Source: Streptomyces fructofermentans (lineage in GTDB: Bacteria; Actinomycetota; Actinomycetes; Streptomycetales; Streptomycetaceae). Taken from it: a stretch of 59,962 nt of DNA. Shown here piece by piece: positions 8,253-17,144 of this stretch. Location: contig NZ_BMWD01000032.1 of the NCBI RefSeq assembly GCF_014651055.1, positions 25,949 through 85,910 on the forward strand. The letters run 5' to 3'. Under the pieces are notes generated by a model. That model was not told the DNA's origin. It made no database searches and saw only the letters and a program-made list of their open reading frames with translations. Position numbers and translations under genes: made by a program. Within the stretch, counting starts at the first letter, position 1. The number at the start of each line of letters is the position of its first letter.

Positions 8253-9650
8253 ATGCGCAGCACAGTTCGTACAGGCAGTTCGCTCGGCAGGAGCAGGGCC
8301 GCGAAGGCCGCGGCAGCCGTCGTCGCGGGGGCGATGGCACTCACGCTCACCGCGTGCGGCGGCGGCAACGACGACGAGGACTCCGACAAGGGCGGCGGGG
8401 GCGGGAAGACCGGCGACAGTTCGGCGGCGGTCCGCCTTCCCAAGCTGAACGGCGAGAAGCTCGAGGTGGCGGCGGTCTGGACCGGCCCCGAGCAGGACAA
8501 CTTCACCAAGGTGCTGGAGGAGTTCGAGAAGCGCACGGGCGCGGAGGTCAGCTTCGTGCCGACCGGCAACAACACCTCCACCTTCCTGGGCACGAAGATC
8601 CAGGGCGGCAAGCCGCCGAACGTGGCCTTCCTGCCACAGGTCGGTGTGCTCCACCAGTTCGTCGACAAGGGCTGGGTCAAACCCCTCGGCGCGGAGGCAC
8701 AGGCACAGCTCGACAAGAACTTCTCGGCGGGCTGGAAGGACCTGGGCGCCTACAAGGACAAGCAGTACGGCGTCTACGCCAAGGCGGCCAACAAGTCGCT
8801 GGTCTGGTACAACACGGCGGCCTTCGAGGCGGCGGGCATCACCGACGAGCCCGCGTCCTGGGACGACTTCCTCCAGACCGCCCAGACGCTGTCCGACGCC
8901 GGCTCGCCCGCGGTGTCCATCGCCGGGCAGGACGGCTGGACCCTCACCGACTGGTTCGAGAACATCTACCTCTCTCAGGCGGGCCCCGAGAAGTACGACC
9001 AGTTGGCGCGGCACGAGGTCAAGTGGACGGATCCCAGCGTCAAGGAGGCACTGACCACGCTCGCCCAGCTGTGGGGCAAGGACGAACTGGTCGCGGGCGG
9101 CCGGGCCGGCGCGCTGCGCACCGAGTTCCCCAAGTCGGTGACCAACACCTTCTCCGGTGACACCCCGGCCGCCATGGTCTATGAGGGCGACTTCGTCACG
9201 GCGAACATCAACGCCGACACGAAGGCGAAGGTCGGTACGGACGCCAAGGTGTTCCCGTTCCCGGCGGTCGGCGACGACCCGCCCGTGGTGAGCGGCGGCG
9301 ACGTGGCCGTGGTCCTGAAGGACGGCAAGGCCTCGCAGGCCCTGATGACGTTCCTCGCGTCGACCGACGCGGCCGAGATCTGGGCGGCCCAGGGCGGCTT
9401 CATCTCCCCCAACAAGGAGATGGACCAGGCCGAGTACAAGGACGACGTGACGCGGGACATCGCCAAGGCGCTGCTCGCGGCGGGCGACGACTTCCGCTTC
9501 GACATGTCCGACCAGGCGCCGGCCGCGTTCGGCGGCACCCAGGGGCAGGGCGAGTGGAAGGCGCTGCAGGACTTCCTGAAGACACCGTCGGACGTCGAGG
9601 GCGCTCAGCAGCAGCTCGAAGCGGCCGCCGCCAAGGCGTACAAGGGCTGA
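8253..9650 (+). CDS. Sugar ABC transporter substrate-binding lipoprotein
   Basis: A 465-residue extracellular solute-binding protein of the family-1 (carbohydrate) type. The N-terminus is a lipoprotein signal: Arg-rich start, hydrophobic stretch A-A-A-A-V-V-A-G-A-M-A, then lipobox L-T-A-C with the modified Cys near residue 34, followed by an acidic/Gly linker. The body (from about 60) has the two-lobe binding-protein pattern. The two permease genes follow at 9-nt spacing and with overlap, so the three form one operon. There is no ATPase gene; in Streptomyces such importers usually borrow the shared MsiK ATPase (family knowledge). A palindrome 18 nt upstream suggests LacI-type repression. The substrate cannot be read from the sequence. 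Confidence 0.9.
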   Translation: MRSTVRTGSSLGRSRAAKAAAAVVAGAMALTLTACGGGNDDEDSDKGGGGGKTGDSSAAVRLPKLNGEKLEVAAVWTGPEQDNFTKVLEEFEKRTGAEVSFVPTGNNTSTFLGTKIQGGKPPNVAFLPQVGVLHQFVDKGWVKPLGAEAQAQLDKNFSAGWKDLGAYKDKQYGVYAKAANKSLVWYNTAAFEAAGITDEPASWDDFLQTAQTLSDAGSPAVSIAGQDGWTLTDWFENIYLSQAGPEKYDQLARHEVKWTDPSVKEALTTLAQLWGKDELVAGGRAGALRTEFPKSVTNTFSGDTPAAMVYEGDFVTANINADTKAKVGTDAKVFPFPAVGDDPPVVSGGDVAVVLKDGKASQALMTFLASTDAAEIWAAQGGFISPNKEMDQAEYKDDVTRDIAKALLAAGDDFRFDMSDQAPAAFGGTQGQGEWKALQDFLKTPSDVEGAQQQLEAAAAKAYKG

Positions 9651-9659
9651 CGGCAGCCC

Positions 9660-11012
9660 ATGTCGTCGCAGGTGGCTCCGGCGGGGGGAGCCGGTCGACC
9701 GGCTCCCCCCGCCGGACGGCGCAAGAGCGTGACGGGCACACGGCCGTGGGTGGCGGGACTGTTCCTGCTGCCCGCGCTGCTGCTGCTCGGCGCGCTCGTG
9801 GTCTACCCCATCGGGTACTCGGTCTGGCGCAGTCTGTACGACGCCGGCGGCTCGGGCTTCGTGGGCCTGGGCAACTACGGCGACATCTTCTCGGACGACG
9901 CCACGTTCACCGCGGTCAAGAACACCGCGATCTGGGTCGCGGTGGCCCCCGCCCTGGTGACGGGGCTCGGCCTGGTCTTCGCCGTGCTGACGGAACGGGT
10001 GCGCTGGTCCACGGCGTTCAAGCTCGTCATCTTCATGCCGATGGCGATCTCGATGCTCGCCGCGGGAATCATCTTCCGGCTCGTGTACGAGGCGGAGCCC
10101 GACCAGGGCGTCGCGAACGCCGTGGTGGTGGGGGTGCACGACACCTTCGCCGAGTCGTCGGTCTACCCCAAGGCGCGTCCGGCGGCGGACAGCGGCCTCA
10201 AGGCGTCCGGCGGAGGCTCCTTCACCACGAGCGGCGAGGTCCGGGCGGGCTCCCCCGCGCTGCTCCCGCTGGTCGGCATCGCGCCGAACAAGCTGCCCGG
10301 CGACCCCGCGGACGCCCGGTCTCCCGAAGCCTCGGACGACGGGGTGTCCGGCACGGTCTGGCTGGACTTCAAGCTGGGCGGCGGCGGCGAGAAGGGCGCC
10401 GTCGACGCGGGCGAGAAGGGCCTGGGCGGCGTCGAGGTCCAGGCGGTCAGGGACGGCGACGTCGTGGCGTCGGCGACCACCGGCGGCGACGGCCGGTTCA
10501 CCCTGCCCGAATCGGCGGACGGGGCCCAACTACGGCTGCCCGCCTCCAACTTCGCGGCGCCCTACAACGGTGTCGACTGGCTCGGCCCGAGCCTGGTCAC
10601 CCCGGCCGTGATCGGCGCGTACGCCTGGATGTGGGCCGGGTTCGCGATGGTGCTCATCGCGGCGGGCCTCGCCGGGGTGGACCGCAACCTCCTGGAGGCG
10701 GCCCGGGTGGACGGCGCCAACGAGTGGCAGGTGTTCCGCCGGGTCACCGTGCCGCTGCTCGCACCCGTCCTGGTCGTCGTGCTGATCACCCTGATGATCA
10801 ACGTGATGAAGATCTTCGACCTGATCTACATCATCGCGCCGCAGCCCAGCCAGGACGAGGCCAACGTGCTGGCGCTGCAGCTGTACAACGCGTCCTTCGG
10901 CGGTGGCGGCGACCTCGGCCTCGGCAGCGCGATCGGCATCGTCCTGCTGCTGCTCGTCCTGCCGGTGATGCTCGTCAACATCCGCCGACTGCGAAGGGAG
11001 CGCCAACGGTGA
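9660..11012 (+). CDS. Sugar ABC transporter permease (MalF/UgpA type) with extracellular insert
   Basis: A 450-residue inner-membrane permease. Helices are visible near 32-55, 88-112, 119-143, 312-338, 365-385 and 422-442. The cytoplasmic EAA loop (E-A-A-R-V-D-G-A near 346-353) contacts the ATPase. The unusual part is residues about 150-305, between helices 3 and 4, where relatives have a short loop. Here it is Gly/Ala/Asp-rich and contains a stretch (about 252-282, G-L-G-G-V-E-V through D-G-R-F-T-L) that resembles the prealbumin-like/Cna-B fold of surface proteins. By topology it lies outside the cell, facing the binding protein. The start ATG lies 9 nt after the lipoprotein stop. It overlaps the next gene by 4 nt. 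Confidence 0.9.
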   Translation: MSSQVAPAGGAGRPAPPAGRRKSVTGTRPWVAGLFLLPALLLLGALVVYPIGYSVWRSLYDAGGSGFVGLGNYGDIFSDDATFTAVKNTAIWVAVAPALVTGLGLVFAVLTERVRWSTAFKLVIFMPMAISMLAAGIIFRLVYEAEPDQGVANAVVVGVHDTFAESSVYPKARPAADSGLKASGGGSFTTSGEVRAGSPALLPLVGIAPNKLPGDPADARSPEASDDGVSGTVWLDFKLGGGGEKGAVDAGEKGLGGVEVQAVRDGDVVASATTGGDGRFTLPESADGAQLRLPASNFAAPYNGVDWLGPSLVTPAVIGAYAWMWAGFAMVLIAAGLAGVDRNLLEAARVDGANEWQVFRRVTVPLLAPVLVVVLITLMINVMKIFDLIYIIAPQPSQDEANVLALQLYNASFGGGGDLGLGSAIGIVLLLLVLPVMLVNIRRLRRERQR

Positions 11013-11923
11013 CCGCACCCTCCGTACCCCAGGAGACCCGTCCGAGGTCCGTGGAGGCGGCCGGTCCGCCGGCGCGGTCGCCGGCCGCCCGGCTGGCGGC
11101 CGGCGCGGCAGGCGGTGTGACGCGGGTCTTCCTGATCCTCGTCGCGCTGCTGTGGGTCACCCCGACGGTGGGGCTGCTCGCCTCCTCGTTCCGCGATCCG
11201 ACCGACATCGCCGACTCCGGCTGGTGGACCGTCTTCAGCAAGCCGGCCCAGCTCACCACCGAGAGCTACTCGAAGCTGCTCGGCAACGAGGACATCACGG
11301 ACTCGCTGCTCAACACGGTCTGGATCACCGTCCCGGCCACGGCGCTCGTCATCGTCATCGGGGCGATGGCCGGATACGCCTTCGCCTGGATGGACTTCAA
11401 GGGCCGCGACTGGTGGTTCCTGGCGGTGGTGGCACTGCTCGTGGTGCCCGTCCAGGTCGCCCTGATCCCCTTGTCGGACCTCTTCGGCGACCTGGGGATC
11501 TTCGGCAGCGTCATCGGGGTCGTCCTCTTCCACGTGGGCTTCGGCCTGCCGTTCGCGATCTTCCTGCTGCGCAACTTCTTCGCGGAGATCCCCCGCGAAC
11601 TCCTGGAGGCGGCGCGGCTCGACGGGGCGAGCGAGGCCCGGCTGTTCACCACCGTGGTCCTGCCGCTCGGCGGGCCGGCCATCGCCTCGCTGGGCATCTT
11701 CCAGTTCCTGTGGGTGTGGAACGACATGCTGGTGGCGCTGGTGTTCTCCGACTCCGGTTCACGGCCGCTGACCGTGGCACTGACGGAGCAGACACGGCAG
11801 TTCTCGGGCAACATCGAGACGCTCGCGCCCGGCGCGTTCATCTCGATGGTCGTCCCACTGGCCGTCTTCTTCGCGTTCCAGCGGCAGTTCGTGTCCGGCG
11901 TCATGGCGGGCGCGGTGAAGTAG
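11009..11923 (+). CDS. Sugar ABC transporter permease (MalG/UgpE type)
   Basis: A 304-residue second permease subunit, six predicted helices, with the EAA motif E-A-A-R-L-D-G-A near 208 followed by the usual F-x-x-V-V-L-P-L. The N-terminal 35 residues are Pro/Ala-rich. The GTG start overlaps the stop of the first permease (GTGA), has GGGAG 9 nt upstream and implies translational coupling. With the preceding gene it forms the heterodimeric pore of a carbohydrate importer. A hairpin terminator follows directly, ending the operon. Confidence 0.9.
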   Translation: MTAPSVPQETRPRSVEAAGPPARSPAARLAAGAAGGVTRVFLILVALLWVTPTVGLLASSFRDPTDIADSGWWTVFSKPAQLTTESYSKLLGNEDITDSLLNTVWITVPATALVIVIGAMAGYAFAWMDFKGRDWWFLAVVALLVVPVQVALIPLSDLFGDLGIFGSVIGVVLFHVGFGLPFAIFLLRNFFAEIPRELLEAARLDGASEARLFTTVVLPLGGPAIASLGIFQFLWVWNDMLVALVFSDSGSRPLTVALTEQTRQFSGNIETLAPGAFISMVVPLAVFFAFQRQFVSGVMAGAVK

Positions 11924-11942
11924 GGCTGTTCGTACAGGTGTT

Positions 11943-11970
11943 GGGGGCGGGCCTTCGCCGGTCCGCCCCC
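11943..11970 (+). terminator. Terminator of the sugar ABC operon
   Basis: An 11-bp stem (GGGGGCGGGCC with GGTCCGCCCCC, one G-U pair) and loop TTCGCC, 20 nt after the permease stop codon. Confidence 0.75.
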
Positions 11971-12044
11971 GCACATTCGCTCGATGTCCCCCACATGCAG
12001 CATCCGGCGTAACCAGGTCACCCCTTCGGCCGTTTCCGGGCAGT

Positions 12045-14336
12045 ATGCCCGCGCCGACCCATGGATGTCCCTTGCCCCGGTTCAGTGTCATCGTCCCCGC
12101 GTACAACGTGCAGGCCCACCTGCACGAATGCCTGGCATCGGTCCTGGAACAGGGCGGCTGCGACCTTGAGTTGATCGTGGTCGACGACTGCTCGCCGGAC
12201 GGTTGCGGCGACGTCGCCGACGGATTCGCGGCCCGCGATCCGCGCGTGCGGGTGGTGCGCCTGCCCGAGAACGCCGGCCCCGGCCCGGCCCGCGACGCGG
12301 GTGTGCGGCAGGCGACCGGCGACTACCTGCTCTTCCTGGACGGCGACGACACCCTCGCCCCGGACGCGCTGCGGTCGATCGGCGACCGCGTCGAGGAGAC
12401 CGGCGAGCCGGACGTACTGGTCTACGACCACGCGCGCACACGGTGGTCCGGGGAAACGGTGCGCGACGAGCGGGCCCGCGGCCTCACCGAGGAGGGCACG
12501 GCGCCCTTCACGCTCGACGACCGCCCCGCGCTGCTCGACACGCCCGCGATCGTGTGGGACAAGGCGTACCGCCGGGAGTTCGTCGAGCGGCGGGACTTCA
12601 CGTTCCCGTCCGGCATCTACGAGGGCGTCCCCTGGACGTACCCCGTCCTGATGGCGGCTGAGACCATCGCGACCCTCGACCGCGTCTGCGTCCACCACCG
12701 GTGGCGGCGTCGGGGCGGCCTCCTCGGCACCGCCGGCCATGCCCACTTCGACGTCCTCGCCCAGTACGACCGCGTCTTCGCCCACCTCGACGCGCACCCC
12801 GGCCTCGAACACTGGCGCCCGGTGGTGTTCGCGCGGATGGTCGACCATCTCGCGACCGTGTTCCTCGACCGCGACCGGTTGCCGCGCGGCTCGCGGGCGG
12901 TGTTCCTGCGCGCGGCCCGCGCCCACCACCTCCGCCACCGGGTGCCGGGCGCCCGGGCGCTGCCGCACGGCAGGCTGCGGGACGCACTCGTCCGGCTGGG
13001 CAGCGACCGCGCGTACCGCGTGCTGCGGGCGGTCACGCGCCTCGGCAGGCGGATCGCCTCCGTGGTCCGGACGGCGGGCCGCACCGTCCGGTCGGCCGCG
13101 CTCGGGCTGCACTACGCGGTGCAGCGCCTGCTGCCGGTGCGGGCGGACCTCGCGGTGTTCGCCAGTCACGGCGGCCGCGGTCACGGCTGCAACCCGGGGG
13201 CGCTGGAGACGGCGTTCCGGACCTACGCGCCCGGGATGCGCACGGTGTGGATCGCGGACCCGGAGTTCCACCACACGGTCCCGACGGCGACGCGCCGGGT
13301 GCGGCCGGGCACGGCCGCCCACTGGACGGCCCTCGCGCGCGCCAAGTACCTGGTGAGCAACGGCGCGTTCGACCGCGGCCTGGTGAAGCGGCGAGGGCAG
13401 GTGGTGGTCCAGACGCGGTACGGCACACCGCTCAAGCGGATGGGCCTGGACCTCCAGGAGCGCCCCGCGGCGGCACGGGGCACGGACTTCGCCGAGCTGC
13501 TGCGCGACGCCGACCGGTGGGACTACTGCCTGTCAGGCAACCGGCACTCGACGCTCGTGTGGGAGCGGGTCGTGCCGTCCGGCTACACGACGCTGGAGTA
13601 CGGCCAGCCGCGCAACGACGTTTTCCAGCGGGCGACTTCGACGGACGTGGCCCGGCTGCGCGAGAGCCTCGGCATCCCCGAGGGCACGGTCGCCGTGCTG
13701 TACGCGCCCACGCACCGCGACTACCTGCGCGGCCAGCGGACCGCGCTGGACCTGGAGCGGGTGCTGCGCAGGCTCGGTCCGCGCTTCGTGCTGCTGACCC
13801 GGGCGCACCACACGTACGACGCACCGCTCGCCCGCAGTTCGGGCCGGCTGATCGACGTCTCGGACCACCCGAGCGTCGAGTCGCTGTGCCTCGCGTCGGA
13901 CGCGCTGGTGACGGACTACTCGTCGCTGATGTTCGACTACGCCAACCTCGACCGGCCGATCGTCGTACACGCCGACGACTGGGAGGCCTACGAGGCGGCC
14001 CGCGGGACCTACTTCGACCTGCGCGCCTTCCCGCCCGGCGCGGTCGCCCGCAACGAGGACGAGCTGATCGACATCTTCGCCACCGGCCACTGGCGCGGCT
14101 CCCGCTCGGCGCAGCTCAGGGCGGCGTTCCGGGAGCGCTTCTGCCCGTACGACGACGGGCGGGCCGCCGAGCGGGTCGTGCGCCGTGTGGTGCTGGGCGA
14201 GACCGGGGGCCTGCCCGCGCCGGTGCCGCTCGCCGAACGCCATCCGGTGCCCTCGGCCGCGGACCGCTCGGCCGCGTCACCGCTCGCGACCGTCCCGGCA
14301 CCCGGCGTTCCCGTTCCCGTCGTTGACAGGCTCTGA
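12045..14336 (+). CDS. GT2 glycosyltransferase fused to CDP-glycerol glycerophosphotransferase
   Basis: A 763-residue bifunctional enzyme for a teichoic-acid-like wall polymer. Residues about 10-330 are a GT-A family-2 transferase: F-S-V-I-V-P-A-Y-N start, V-V-D-D-C-S, and D-G-D-D acid motif for the nucleotide-sugar/metal. Residues about 360-740 are a TagF-like CDP-glycerol:polyol-phosphate transferase. It has T-R-Y-G-T-P-L-K-R-M-G, Y-A-P-T-H-R, the L-V-T-D-Y-S-S-L-M-F-D-Y signature and the G-T-Y-F-D-L ending. The ATG at 12045 has only a weak upstream CGGG; a TTG 27 nt further on would start exactly at P-R-F-S-V and is a real alternative. A decayed paralogue lies at 15558-17144 and a longer relative at 28698-31568. 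Confidence 0.88.
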   Translation: MPAPTHGCPLPRFSVIVPAYNVQAHLHECLASVLEQGGCDLELIVVDDCSPDGCGDVADGFAARDPRVRVVRLPENAGPGPARDAGVRQATGDYLLFLDGDDTLAPDALRSIGDRVEETGEPDVLVYDHARTRWSGETVRDERARGLTEEGTAPFTLDDRPALLDTPAIVWDKAYRREFVERRDFTFPSGIYEGVPWTYPVLMAAETIATLDRVCVHHRWRRRGGLLGTAGHAHFDVLAQYDRVFAHLDAHPGLEHWRPVVFARMVDHLATVFLDRDRLPRGSRAVFLRAARAHHLRHRVPGARALPHGRLRDALVRLGSDRAYRVLRAVTRLGRRIASVVRTAGRTVRSAALGLHYAVQRLLPVRADLAVFASHGGRGHGCNPGALETAFRTYAPGMRTVWIADPEFHHTVPTATRRVRPGTAAHWTALARAKYLVSNGAFDRGLVKRRGQVVVQTRYGTPLKRMGLDLQERPAAARGTDFAELLRDADRWDYCLSGNRHSTLVWERVVPSGYTTLEYGQPRNDVFQRATSTDVARLRESLGIPEGTVAVLYAPTHRDYLRGQRTALDLERVLRRLGPRFVLLTRAHHTYDAPLARSSGRLIDVSDHPSVESLCLASDALVTDYSSLMFDYANLDRPIVVHADDWEAYEAARGTYFDLRAFPPGAVARNEDELIDIFATGHWRGSRSAQLRAAFRERFCPYDDGRAAERVVRRVVLGETGGLPAPVPLAERHPVPSAADRSAASPLATVPAPGVPVPVVDRL

Positions 14337-14394
14337 GCACTCCGGTCCCATCCACCGACACAGGAAGTCCACAGACCCGTCCTCCGGAGCACCC

Positions 14395-15351
14395 ATGACC
14401 CCGAGCACCACCGAACTGCCCCGTCCCAAGGCCCTGTCGGAGGTCAAGGGCCGGTTCCGTCCGGTCGACCGGCAGCTCTTCGACTGGATCCAGTCCCGTC
14501 AGCCGGATCGCGCGGAGCCCGGAAACCTGCTGGAAATCGGCGCCTGCACGGGCAAGAGCGCCGTCTTCATGGGCGCGTCCCGGCGGGCGGAGGACGCGTT
14601 CACGGTGTGCGGCCTCTTCGACTCGCCCGCGCCGGACGCCGCGAACGACCGGGAGACGGCCACGTCGTACGCGACGCCGACCCGTCGGGCCTTCGAGGCC
14701 AACCACCTGTCCTTCCACGACACCCTGCCTGAGATCGTCCGGGCGTCGGCCTCGGTGGTCGTGGACCGTGCCCCCGCCGCGAGCTGCCGGTTCGCGCACG
14801 TCGACGCCTCGCACCTGTACGAGCACGCGCACGCGGGCATCGGGGCCGTGCGCGACGTCCCGCTCCCCGAGGGTGTCGTGGTGCTGGACGACCACCGCGC
14901 CGGGCACTGCCCGGGCGTCGCCTGCGCCACCCGGGGCGTGGTCGCCGCCCTCGGCCTGAACCCGATATGCGTGACGGGCACGAAGTCCCACGGCACGTGG
15001 GGTGCCGCCGAGCCGCTGCGCGACGGGCCGCTGGAGTGGCCGGCCGGCCGCGACGACCTGTGGCACGAGGTGCAGCAGGTCGCGGGCCGCGGACCGATCC
15101 GCGTGGACGGCAGGAAGGCCGTGGAGCACGGGCACCCGGTGTCCCGGCACGCGGGCGAGGGGGAGCCGTCCGGCGCGGCAACCGGGTCCGCCGGGCCTGC
15201 GGCGTCGTCGCGTCCCGGCCCCGCCCGTCCCGCTCCGGCGCGCCCCGCGCCCACCGCTCCGGCGGGCCGTCCGGGCCGGGCCCGCAGGCTCGCCAAGGAC
15301 CTGCTGCCGCCGATCGTCACGCGGGGGCCGGCCCGGCGCCGCGGGCGCTGA
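14395..15351 (+). CDS. Class I SAM-dependent methyltransferase (Methyltransf_24-like)
   Basis: A 318-residue cytoplasmic methyltransferase. Motif I reads L-L-E-I-G-A-C-T-G-K-S (about 44-54) and the later R-F-A-H-V-D-A-S-H-L-Y-E (near 140) is the acidic/His signature of this family. G-V-V-V-L-D-D follows. The last 70 residues are Pro/Ala-rich and basic, probably unfolded. The ATG has GGAG 7 nt upstream. It starts 58 nt after the GT2/CDP-glycerol-transferase gene and is closed by a strong terminator, so the two are likely an operon that modifies a cell-envelope glycan. The acceptor is unknown; a small-molecule or sugar O-methyltransferase is equally possible. Confidence 0.8.
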   Translation: MTPSTTELPRPKALSEVKGRFRPVDRQLFDWIQSRQPDRAEPGNLLEIGACTGKSAVFMGASRRAEDAFTVCGLFDSPAPDAANDRETATSYATPTRRAFEANHLSFHDTLPEIVRASASVVVDRAPAASCRFAHVDASHLYEHAHAGIGAVRDVPLPEGVVVLDDHRAGHCPGVACATRGVVAALGLNPICVTGTKSHGTWGAAEPLRDGPLEWPAGRDDLWHEVQQVAGRGPIRVDGRKAVEHGHPVSRHAGEGEPSGAATGSAGPAASSRPGPARPAPARPAPTAPAGRPGRARRLAKDLLPPIVTRGPARRRGR

Positions 15352-15355
15352 CGGC

Positions 15356-15402
15356 GCGCGGGGGCGGGGCGGTCCGACGACGGGTCCGCCCCGCCCCCGC
15401 GC
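15356..15402 (+). terminator. Terminator after the methyltransferase gene
   Basis: A perfect 17-bp stem (15356-15372 with 15386-15402) and 13-nt loop begin 4 nt after the stop. This is one of the strongest hairpins in the window. Confidence 0.8.
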
Positions 15403-15557
15403 CGTCCCGGAGCGGGCCTCCCTCGGGCCGTCGACGCGGCCCGCGGCCCACTCGCGGGCGGGCGCACCGCGGGCCCGCGCCCGCCCCCCGGACCCGTACC
15501 GCCGCGCCCGCCCCGCCCCGCCGGGCGCACCGCACGAACAGGGAGAGCACGCAGCAC

Positions 15558-17144
15558 ATGCCCCGCTTCAGCATCACCGTCACCGCCCAGGGCGTCGCGG
15601 GGCGGCTCGCGACGGCCGTCGAACCGGTTCCCGCCCAGCGCCTCGGCGACGTCGGGCCGATGCCGGACCGCGGGGCGGAGGACTTCCCGGCGGGAGACCC
15701 GGCCGCCGGGTACGCGGCGCGCGATCCGCGCCCCCTGCCGACCGACTCCCCGGGCACCGGACAGGCGGGGGCGGCCCCCTTGCGCCGCGCGGGGAGGCCG
15801 CACCGCCGTCACCGCCGGCCGGAGCGCCGCGCGCCCGTGACGCGGTGCCCCGGTGCCGGTACCGCGCTCCGCGTCCGGTTCACGGATTCCCGGAGAGCGC
15901 CCGCAGCCCTCGCCACCCGACGGCCGCACCCCGTCGGGCCCGCGTACGGGCGGTGTCCCCGCCCGCCGCTGGACGGGAACCCCGCCGTGCGCACCGTGCA
16001 CCGGGGCGGCGGCCGCGACACGGCCGCCGCGCACCGCGGGACGCGGGCCGAGTACCCGTTCGACGGCGTCGACTTCGACCACGCCCACACGACCGCACCC
16101 GTCGACCGGGTGGGCGTGCACCACCGGCAGCGCCGACAGGGCGACGCGCTGCGCACCCCCAGCCGGGAGCGTTTCGAGGTGTTCGCACAGTACGGGCGGC
16201 TGTTCCGGTTCATCGCGGGACGGCCGGTGCCGGAGCGGTGGCGCGGACTCCCGTACGGCCGCTGCCTGTTCGTCCTTGGCCGACGGGACCGCGTACCGCC
16301 GTCGGCCCGGCCCGAGTTCCACCGGCGGGCCGTCCGTGGCCCGCGCGCGGACCGGCCACCGGGGCACCGGCTCGGCGCGCGCGTGCCGCGGGCGGCCGCC
16401 CGTCTGGTGGCGTGCGGCCCGTACCTGCTGCGCCGGCTGCACCGGGTGGCGGCGGCATGCCGCACGGCGCTGCGCAGGCGGCTGCGGACCCGGCGCCGAC
16501 TGCTGCGGAGTGCGGTGCTCGCCGTGCACCGGCTGGTCGTGCCCGGGCTGCCGCTCGGCCCGGGCCCCGCCGTGCACGCGGCGCTCCCGCACGACGGCCT
16601 CCTCTGCGGTCCGGCCCCGGTCCCCGGCGGGGCCCAAGAGCTCTCCCCGCGCACCAGGGGTGTGCGGGTGGCCGGCGGGGAGTACGCGGGGACGCCGCCG
16701 CCCGGCGTCGAGCACGTCCTGCCGGGCAGCCGCGCGCCCAAGCGGGTGGCGGCGCGTGCCACGTATCCGGTCAACGGCGTCAACCGGGCGCACGAGCCGG
16801 TCGAGCGGAAGGGGTCGGTTCACATCCATACCCATCAGGGCACGCCACCGAGGTCGATGGGCGCGGCTCCGCTCGCGCCCCCGGGGGCGCGCGGCGGTGC
16901 CGGCGTCCCGAGGGCGCCGCAGGTGACACGCGACGAGGACGCTCCGGCGCGGCTGTTCGCCCCGGCCGCGTGGTGCGACGAGGAGCCCGCCCGGCCGCGG
17001 GCCGTGTCCCGGGAGCGGTTCGGCGGGTACGACGACGGCCCGGCCGCCGAGCGGGCCGTACGGCAGCCGGTGCCGGGCGGGGACACCGCCCCGCCCACGG
17101 TTCCCGCTCCGGGCGCCAGGCACGACCTGCCGGCGCGCTCATGA
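15558..17144 (+). CDS. Decayed paralogue of the GT2/CDP-glycerol transferase, frame still open
   Basis: A 528-codon frame with a good ribosome-binding site (GGGAGAG, 10 nt before ATG). In order along its length it matches fragments of the 12045-14336 protein. These are M-P-R-F-S-I; the block R-V-G-V-H-H-R-Q-R-R; F-E-V-F-A-Q-Y-G-R-L-F (against F-D-V-L-A-Q-Y-D-R-V-F); Q-G-T-P-P-R-S-M-G (against Y-G-T-P-L-K-R-M-G); and terminal Y-D-D-G-P-A-A-E-R-A-V-R. The catalytic parts, D-x-D of the GT2 and T-D-Y-S-S of the transferase, are gone, and the protein is about 235 residues shorter. It overlaps the next start by ATGA, so translation may still matter for coupling. I read it as a degenerate gene without frameshifts; enzymatic activity is very unlikely. 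Confidence 0.6.
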   Translation: MPRFSITVTAQGVAGRLATAVEPVPAQRLGDVGPMPDRGAEDFPAGDPAAGYAARDPRPLPTDSPGTGQAGAAPLRRAGRPHRRHRRPERRAPVTRCPGAGTALRVRFTDSRRAPAALATRRPHPVGPAYGRCPRPPLDGNPAVRTVHRGGGRDTAAAHRGTRAEYPFDGVDFDHAHTTAPVDRVGVHHRQRRQGDALRTPSRERFEVFAQYGRLFRFIAGRPVPERWRGLPYGRCLFVLGRRDRVPPSARPEFHRRAVRGPRADRPPGHRLGARVPRAAARLVACGPYLLRRLHRVAAACRTALRRRLRTRRRLLRSAVLAVHRLVVPGLPLGPGPAVHAALPHDGLLCGPAPVPGGAQELSPRTRGVRVAGGEYAGTPPPGVEHVLPGSRAPKRVAARATYPVNGVNRAHEPVERKGSVHIHTHQGTPPRSMGAAPLAPPGARGGAGVPRAPQVTRDEDAPARLFAPAAWCDEEPARPRAVSRERFGGYDDGPAAERAVRQPVPGGDTAPPTVPAPGARHDLPARS

